Positions 1 to 9,000 of a stretch of 10,137 nucleotides of DNA are shown in pieces. Source of the stretch: Prevotellaceae bacterium UBA3849. GTDB lineage: Bacteria > Bacteroidota > Bacteroidia > Bacteroidales > Bacteroidaceae. Every line of letters starts with the position of its first letter. The stretch's first letter is position 1. The notes below the pieces were generated by a model. That model worked only from the letters and a program-made list of their open reading frames with translations, had not been told where the DNA came from and ran no database searches. The DNA lies in assembly GCA_002392645.1 (NCBI GenBank), contig DGHL01000007.1:288-10424 (forward strand), written 5' to 3'. Made by a program: the position numbers and the translations under genes.

Positions 1-3000
1 GCGAGATATTCGGTGGCGGTAAGGGTGTACTTGCAGATAAAGACAATGTCAGCAAGTCTGCCGATGTCATCGGACAGACAGCAGTATATGTGAATGGTGC
101 CCACGTAATATGGGATCAGTTGTGGGATGAAACTGCACAGGATTTCATCAAGTGGGATGGTAAGACGACAACAGGTGATATAGCTACTCGTTTCATAAGG
201 ATGAATGACGGAACACCAATATTCCTCAACAACCATAATATCTATGGTGGCGGTGAGTATGCCAGCGTAGTAACTGACACCGCAAGGGTAGAGGTAACGA
301 ATGGTGCCGTGCCTTCTGACCTTATAAAGAAGACTGTCTGGAAGAATGCTTTCACAGATAATGCTAATCCTCACTTCTACGTATTCGGCGGTGGCTATGG
401 CGCCTTCACACAGGTAAAGAGCACTGACGTGACAGTGGGTGTGGAAGGTTACTATAGTGACGACGAGGATGAGAGCACCAACCAGCAGTGGTCTCTCGAT
501 CTGCCGTTTGAGGGTGAGAACCGCGAGACAGCAGTTAACGAGGATGAGATTCAAATCTTCGGTAACAACTATGGTATCGGTGGCTACACCATCCTTGGTG
601 TTATCGGTGGTGGCTATGCCGGACTCGTTAAGGGAGATACAGACGTGAAATTGGGCGGTACAACCTTCGTTCATCGTGTGTATGGCGGTGGCTACGGACA
701 GTTAGCTGCGTATAATGCTCTTGCATCGGATACCCGTCTTGACAACCAGACCAACCAGACTAACTCTATAATAACAACAAACAGAACTCGCGAACAGCTC
801 GGTGAAGTAGGTGGTAACACCCGCGTATTGGTAAGCCTTTCTGAGCCAGACTCTAAGGGTCGTACTGGTGGCGTATATGGCGATGTATTCGGTGGTGGTG
901 CCGGCGTAGAATCTACAAGCGACAAAGGCGATTATACCGACTATACCCAGATGGGTCAGGTGCTCGGCGTTACGCGCGTAGATGTAACAGAGAACGCACG
1001 CGTATATGGTAATGTGTATGGTGGTGGTGATGTGGCTAACGTTGTTAACAGTGCAGCACCTCAGGATTCTGTGACTATAGTTAAGGTGCGTGGCGGCGAC
1101 GTCTTCGGCGACGTATTCGGTGGCGGTAAGGGACGTATAAGTGCAAAGGCAGCCAATTACATGCAACTGGGTAACGTCTTTGGTAATACTTACGTGGTAC
1201 TGAAAGACTCTGTAAAGACTGTTGATGCTGAGAACATCACCATCTCTCCAAATATTTGGGGTAACGTATATGGTGGCGGCGAAGTAGGCGACGTCAAGCA
1301 GACCAGCGGAACACGCGGTGATGCCTTTGTAAGCATCGACGGCGGCAACGTAGGTGGCGACGTATATGGTGCCGGCTATGGCGACATAGATAAAGATGGC
1401 TTCCTGAGTTCAGCCGACGTAGAGGGTAACACCAATGTGATAGTCAATGGTGGTTCGTTCCTATGGAAGCAGGCAGCCGAACTCGACGGCAACATAAAGA
1501 CGCTCGTTGAAAGCCAGATAGACCGTGAGACGGCTCTCGCTATCATTGCTGCACGTAAGAGTGGTGAACCGTCTGCAGAACTGGAGTCACTGAAAGAAAA
1601 CTATAAAGACGTATTTGACTACGACAACAACCAGTTTATTCGCGACCATAATCTCTATGGTGGCGGTAATACGGTCTCTGCCGTTACAGGCAATGCCAAT
1701 ATCACCGTTAATCATGGTATGCTCAATGATGATATTGCATACTTCGATGATAAGATTTGGAATCTCAGTTCACTGCTCACTCAACTTGTTACCGATAATA
1801 ACTCTCACCCGCAGTTCTCCGTGTTCGGTGGCGGTTATGGTATCAATACCACTATTGGCATAGACACCAATGTTAAGGTACAGGTAGGTAAGGAAAGCGA
1901 GACCTATGCAAGCAAGGCGGCTGATCAGGCTACATGGAACAGTCTGTTTAACGAGACAAATGGTGTATGGAAGACTGAATATGATGATTTGAATGAACAG
2001 GTAAAGGATGCCTACTATGGAGGTACGAGTGGCAGCAACGGCTTGTTCCGTTATACTACCGTTCGTCTTGCTAACCTCTTCAGCATGCCTAACCACACCT
2101 TCATGAACATTGTGGGTGGCGGTATGGCTGGTAGGGTAACTCGTGACGCTCATGTGGATGTTTCAGACCAGTCAATGTGTCAGAACATCATAGGTGGCGG
2201 TATCGGTATCGAGCCTGCAAGTGTGGGAGTCACACCTACGGGCACTGAGACCTACGGACAGGTAGGCGGTTCTGCTACTGTAAACATCACTGGTGCTATC
2301 GTGGCAGGTAATGTATATGGTGGCGGTGCAGGTGTAGAGTCATATTGGATAGGCGACTCATACGTTGACTTCCCATTGATAGGTGCGGTGGATAAGACCA
2401 CCAGCGTTACTATTGACGGTACGCCATCAAGTACCATTATCTTCGGTAAGGTATATGGCGGTGGTGATATTGCCGACGTTACCAACTCTGCTCATGCTGA
2501 CCCTGCTTCTGAGGTAACCATCCAGGGTGGTTGCGTATATCAGCAGGTATTCGCAGGTGGCTCAGGTCGTATTGCTTCAGAGTGTAAAAACTATACTCTG
2601 CTTGGTAAGGTATATGGTAACACTAAGGTGACCATACAGGATGCCACTTCTTCTCCTTGGCTCTGGAACCGCATATATGGTGGTGGCTCTTACGGCTCTG
2701 TTACAGGTAACACAACAGTGGACATCAAGGGCGGTCACTTGGGCTACAACATCTTCGGTGCTGGTCTGGGTGACGTACGCACTCTCGAAAATGGAACTGA
2801 AAGTATCACCAGCTCTAACGTAGAGGGCGACACTAATGTCAACATAACTGGTGGTGAATGGTGCCTGTCTCAGATGTGGGATCTCGAAAACAAGAGATGG
2901 GTAGCACGCACAGGTCTTACCTCAGCACAGTTTGATGATGATGCCAAGAAGTTCAAGATTAACCACAATATCTACGGTGGCGGTAATGCTGCTTCTAACG

Positions 3001-6000
3001 TTACGGGTAACACTAATGTAACGATGAACAAGGGCTTGTTGCTTGGCAACACCAACCTCGGTCATGATGATGTTGGCAGAACAGCTACCTCTCTCTTCTC
3101 TTCTACCGAGTGGAAAGAGGTTTACTACAAGCGTGGCTCATTCCACTTCAGTGTTATCGGTGGCGGTTATGGTGAGAACACCAGTGTTAACAACACCAAC
3201 GTAAACATCAATATCAACTTTGATGGTCGTGCTACACTTGCTTCCACAGACTCAGAGCAGTCAGCCGACGTGCTGAAGGACAGCCTTCACGTGGCATTCG
3301 TGGATAAGCAGTCATTGCTCGACGTTATCGGTGGTGGTTACAACGGAGAGGTACGTGGCACAGCCAACGTGACAATCGAAGGCGACGCATACCTGCGCCG
3401 TGCATACGGTGGTTCGTTCTATGCTGACGTGGCTAAGACCAACACGCTCATCAAGTCGGCTAATATTGACGAGGTGTTCGGTGGCGGTATGATGGGCGAT
3501 ATCACAAGCACAGCCGATGCTGAAAATCCTTCCGTAACCCTCAATATCGGTGAGTCTGCCGCAAGTGACAACAACAAGATATTCATCAACCACGACATAT
3601 ATGGTGGCAACGATGTGTCTGGTCAGATTAACGGATACATAGATGTCAACATCTACGGTGGTAAGATATATAATAATGTATATGGAGCCGGCAACGGTAA
3701 CTACCTCTACCGACTCAATGAGCACCGTCAGAAGGTGACTACTGTTGAAGACTATGAGTATGACAACACTGACTACGGTCTTGTTTATGAGGTGCCACGT
3801 CGCTTAGAACTGATGGAGGGTTCTGCTGCGAGTTCGTCAGAGGCTGCACGTCTGGTAAACATCAACTCTTTCCGTCCACAGGCTCAGTATATAGACCTCA
3901 GCGTAACGGGTTCTGAATCTACTCCTATCAAGATTCTTGGTAAACTCTTCGGTGGTGGTAACACCGCTACGGTAACCCAGCTTGACGGCACTAACAAACC
4001 AGCCGTATCGGTCAACATTGGTAACTATGTAACGGCAAATCAGGTGTTCATGGGTTCTGACGGTGACGCAATGTTCGATGAGTCATCAACAGGTCTGCTC
4101 GCTAAATTCATGACCATCAACGATGTGAAGTTGCCTAACGAAATCAACTGGTCTGGCGACCCATATAATAAGGCGATACCTCTGAAGTACCTGCCACTGG
4201 AGCTCGACGACCGTGTCAAGACCTTCCCTCACATCATCGACCTCTACTTCCAACCGGTTGAGATGTCTGTTCAGCCTGTGCTGAAGTGGAACGGTACCGT
4301 AGGCAATACAAGCAGTAATCCTACTGTTACGGAGACTTATATCGGCAGTTTCTTCTGTGGCGGTAACCGTGGTAACATGGACGTAACGCCTGATAATAAC
4401 GGTAACGCTGTTGACTATATCTTCCCTAACGGTCTTACCATCAAGGATAAGATTGTGGGCGGATGTAACAACGCCAACTATAAGAATACTAACCTTGGAC
4501 TGGAGCACGAAGGCGGTTATCTGCTCGGTAAGCGCGCTACAGCTGAGGCTATGATAAAACTCAAGGTAGCTAAAGATTGTATCATCCGTCCTTACTCAGC
4601 GACAAACGAGAGCACTACCTACACAGGTGGTAACATCTATGGCGGTTGCTATGAGACAGGTACTATCAACGGTGACATACAACTCGACGTCCTTGCCAAT
4701 ATGCTTAAGGGTGTAGGAGTAGATAAACTTGCGGCTACTGATGAAGAGAAGATATGTGTAGGAAGCGTCTTCGGCGCAGGTAACGGTGTGGAGTCCTACG
4801 TTTATGGTAATGTAACCGTAAACTTCGGTTCTAAGGACGTTGCTTGTTCTCCAGGCACTTCAACATCACAACAACCTGCATCTCTTGATATACCTTTTGA
4901 GGGTTCTAATGCTAATAAGGTAACTGACACCTACGACACCACCTTCAATGATGAAGGCACATCAGCCAACTCTATCTACGGTGGCGGTGAGAAGGGTAAG
5001 GTTGTCGGCAACACTGTAGTGAAGATTCTCAACGGTCACGTGGCAGGCGATGTCTGCGGTGGCTCTTATGCTGGCGTACAGCACGGCTCTACCCACGTCT
5101 TCGTAGGTTACCCAGACTACTACAAGGTGTTGAAGTCAGGTGAATACCTCATCAAGCGTGCCGACAAGGCAGTGGACAACAATGCCCTGCGCAACTTTGA
5201 TGGCTCTAAGGCTATCAAGGATACTATACGCCTTGTGGCTGGTGACTTCATAGCACCTTGCGTATGGGATTCTGTCTATGCCGTGAAGAGTCCTGTGACG
5301 GGTGCTACAGCGCAGAACATAGCAGACTCTAAGGGAACATACTTCCAACTTCAGAGTCCTACTGCTCCTACATGGAGTAACGTACACATCCTCATTGACG
5401 AAGGTGTCTATGGTGGTGGCTATGAGCTTAACTCTGGCTATACTGGCACTGGCGGTGTAGGTACTTATACCATTAGAAAGTACACCTCAGACATGAATGT
5501 CAATAACTCAAGTACTATTGACGATAACGATCCGCTCTACAATAACTCTACCATCGGTTATGGCGGTAACACCACCGTACTCGTTTGGGAGAATGACTAT
5601 GCTTCAACAGGTGCAGACCACGAGCATATCACCATCTCTCAGGAGTCTGCCGAGGGCGGTCTCTACGGTGACGGTCACATGTCTTACTCTGAGGGCTTCC
5701 GTGCTGGTGAGCTGAAGGGTTATGGATATGCTAACCACAGAGTAGTCGCTGTAGGCGGTGGTGCAACAGAGGTTAATGCTGCTAAGGTGATGAACACCAT
5801 CCAGCGTCTTGACATCATGCGCTTGACGGATAACTGTCTTATCCTTAATGGTGCCCGCGACTATACTGTCAACGCTGTTTCTACCACACCTTATTCTATA
5901 TCACGTGTGGGCGAGTTGCAGATGATATCTGGTATTAACGATTCAGGAACTCTTACAACAGACTCTACCACGATTGGTTATCGTAACTATGTAGGTCTGA

Positions 6001-9000
6001 CTAACAACATCCACTTCGTGGGTGCCATCAAGTCTAATGTTTCGTTTGATGCAGACTACCATAATGCTAAGGGTGCAAAGACTGGAGGAACTTCTTATAG
6101 AACTAAGAAGAAGGAATATATAGACACATGGTATAGAGCTTATCCTAATGGCTTGATAGATGAGAATTCAGACGACTACAAAAACATGACGGTTGAGGCT
6201 CAAGGACTATATCAAGCTGCGAAGAGTACCTTCGAGGAGCGCAACAGTGCAACAGCGAAGAATATGATAGGTCTGTCTTCTGGTTATGCCATGAAGGTGC
6301 AGAACACAAGGACGAAGGATGCCGTAGGTACCGACTCACTGTTCTACGGTCCTATCGAGGGTGTGATAGAGATGAAGCTCATCCTACCTATCGCTGACGA
6401 GGGCGGTGGCTACGTATATGCTGACAACGTGCACGATGACAAGGATTACTTCCTCGAATCTACTGGTAACTTTGTGTTCCCGATACAGGCTAAAAAAGCA
6501 CACTTCGTTGTCGATGACTGTCTGTTGAAGAAGTTTGATGAACTTGATGGAACAAATCACGATATAAGTGCAGGTACTCATGGTACAAAAGATGCTCATG
6601 ACTCAGAGATGCACTACTGGTTCCTTGCAGGCGTTCATTATATATATAACCTTCATATCACAGGTTATACTTATGATAGTTCTTCTAAGCCTATCACATT
6701 CCACGCTGACACCTCCGATGGTCTTACCATATTCGAGGGCGCAGAAGGAAATGGAGCGAATGCTTTGAAGATAGAGAGTGTGACATGGAAGACCAATGAG
6801 GACTGTGACTTCAATGACGCAGATGGTTGCGATATCCTTAACGGCTCTAAGAAATACGGTCTGAAAATTAGTGCGTCTTACAGCAGATACACAAAAGAAG
6901 ACGAAGATGTCGTAAACGGCAAGGCTAAGGTTGGTGACGTAAAGACTCTTTACAATGAAGACGGTCTCTTTGCGGATATTAAGCGCAGCGGTAATACAGG
7001 AGAGCAGGTTATGAGATATACAGGTGATGATGCTCCATCATTTGTTGATCCTAAGTTTGCCATCTGTCTTGTTGACTCTGTTGACAATGCTTCTAAGAAT
7101 ACAGAGGGACTGACAGCAGCAGAGTATTTCGATAAGCACTTTGCACAGCCTGACACAGTGAAGATAGTAATGAAATCTGGCACAGGCTATGACAAGACGT
7201 ATGAAGTCAACCTGATTATTAAATACGTAAAGGGTCCGAGCCACACTGGCAATATCTCTATTGCCAACTGTGCTCTGCCTGGTGAGTATGTAAAGATAAA
7301 CAAGGGCGTGACTATCGATGCCGATGAGGCATTCGCTCAGAACGGCGAGTTCCTGCATATAGGTCAGCTCAATGCTGCAAGGACAGACTTCGCGAGTGGT
7401 TACCTCACCTACGATGCTTCTGGCGCAACGACCAGTGAGTCTCTTAAGGGCAAGATATATAGCGACCCGGCAGGTAAGTACCTCATGATACCAGCTTACT
7501 ACTTCATGAATGGCTACGGCGTGCAGTATGTATATACATGTAACAACATGGATAGCAACGGCATACCGGTAGAGTTCCCGGTTGACATGCAGGTTGACGG
7601 TTCGGGTCATGTTTCAGATACCCTCGTGGTACATAACTACCACCGCATGGATCCACATCCGGCTGGTACTAACCCTGTTGACCTGCATCTGGCAGAGGCT
7701 GTGACACGTGCTAAGGCAGAGCCTGCGTTTGCTCAGCCACGCATATACCTCAGCGATGCTAAGGATATGCAGGCATTCCAGCAGTGGGTTGATACCGTAG
7801 GTGTTAGCATAAGTAAGATGAAGCTCTCAGGCTATGCTGACTCTCTCGCAGTGCCTACGGCTGGTGAGTATGCACAGTTCTACTTGCAGAACAACATCAC
7901 CGTGCAGCAGGAATTGGAGAATGCTGACCTGTACTATAAGACGCCGACACAGTTCGCTGGTACGCTGAATGGCGACGGCTATTCTGTCAACGGCATTACG
8001 GGCAACCTCTTCGGCACACTGACAGGTAAGGTATATAACCTCGGCTTGCCAAGCGGCAGCATCGCTGGTTCCGTAACAGGCGAAGGCAAGATACGCACCT
8101 CATTCGAGTATGAGAAGCATCTGGTATATAACCTCGACGGCAACTCTGAAGAGTATGGGGAGGCAGACTTCAACGATGGTAAGGTGGCTTACAACCTCAA
8201 CCAGTATTATCTGGAAGCTCGTAAGTACCTGAAAGAGCAGGGCGAAGAGCCTGCTTCACCTGCAATTGCCAAGGTAGGCACACTTGCAGGGCAGGAAGCT
8301 GTGAAGTATGTTGCCGACTACTATGCTAATGGCGACTACCAGTATGCCCGTCAGTATAATGCAACTACAGCCAGTGAGTATCTGCGTACTAACGATAGAG
8401 CTCACTATGCTGAAGATGTGCTGACAAGTTATGATACTTACGAAACCTATCATAACACAGCTCACACTGTTGACGCTTCACGTGCGGTTAATGTAGAGGA
8501 GCAGGGCAACTACAAGCCTCTGTTTAATGCTGCGAAGATAGCCACTGCTTCTTCGGCAGCTGTTGCGAAGAACGACTATATCTTCTTCGGTCAGGGCTTG
8601 CAGGAGACTCCTGAAACCTACCCGTCAGCCATAGCATCTCACACTGTGGGCAACATGAGCAACCGCGTATATCGTGCAAGTGGTTTCTACCAGACAAAGG
8701 TTGACCAGGGCTTCCACTTCAATGCTAACCACGAAAAGGCAATAGACACTTGGATTCATAATCCTAAGACAACGGCTATCGACTTCACGGGTAAGCGTGA
8801 TGCGGAGAATATTGCCGACGCAGGTGTAACAGTGCCTTCTGCTGGATGGCTTGAGGCTAACTCACAGAAGGTGTTCTACGCTCCTGCAGTGGATATGCCA
8901 AGCGAGTCTAACTCTATACAGATTAATGCAGAGGTGACAAAGAACCTGCTTATCTACACACCAGATACCACAGGTATGACATCATACTCTATGGCTAAGC

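Larger units (their letters stand above)
375..1814 (+). repeat. Super-repeat unit A (480 residues)
   Basis: Residues 125-604. It opens with FYVFGGGYG and runs through GGG flavours in this order: VIGGGYAG (200), VYGGGYGQ (226), VFGGGAGVES (295), VYGGGDVANV (338), VFGGGKGRIS (371), VYGGGEVGDV (422), VYGAGYGD (454) and LYGGGNTVS (551). Unit B repeats nearly the same order with matching distances. It contains three inserts: an acidic one around residues 145-180 (includes DDEDE and SLDLPFEG), an Asn/Gln/Thr-rich one around 240-265, and a helical one at 486-544. Confidence 0.85.
3..5760 (+). repeat. Array of about 36 YGGG/FGGG motifs, predicted beta-solenoid
   Basis: Residues 1-1920 contain about 36 copies of a [V/I/L][Y/F/I/V]G[G/A]G motif or a close variant, for example VFGGGYG at residue 127, VYGGGDVANV at 338, IYGGGNAAS at 990 and VYGGGYELNSG at 1802. 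Between them lie strand-like segments of the form G-N-T-x-V-x-I and turns of the form GGxVxG. Typical spacing is 26-61 residues, longer where inserts interrupt. Alternating small and hydrophobic residues with regularly placed Gly and Asn suit a beta-solenoid or beta-roll, as in GLUG-type and other large bacterial surface proteins; the fold is inferred. At DNA level the motif appears as runs of ggt/ggc codons, but wobble bases differ between copies, so the repeats are old. Confidence 0.88.

Noticed and set aside
201..203. In-frame ATG preceded by an aagg-like stretch as a possible start
   Set aside because: The repeat pattern (IFGGGKG) already runs in the same frame from base 6, so this is an internal Met.
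702..1166. Minus-strand open frame of 154 codons
   Set aside because: Antisense of the ggt/ggc-rich repeats, which gives Thr/Ala/Tyr-rich nonsense; no independent support.
882..2480. Recurrent ggtggcggt blocks as a CRISPR or intergenic repeat array
   Set aside because: The blocks are in-frame Gly codons with variable wobble bases and unequal spacing; they are protein repeats.
4086..4508. Minus-strand open frame of 140 codons
   Set aside because: Antisense shadow of the Cys-bearing module; the + frame shows ordered motifs (FFCGGN, IVGGCNN) across the same bases.
7038..7610. Minus-strand open frame of 190 codons
   Set aside because: It lies opposite the giant gene. Its translation has no recognisable domain and reads as antisense of beta-rich coding sequence (many Val, Ile, Tyr, Cys). 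The + frame continues the conserved modules across it.
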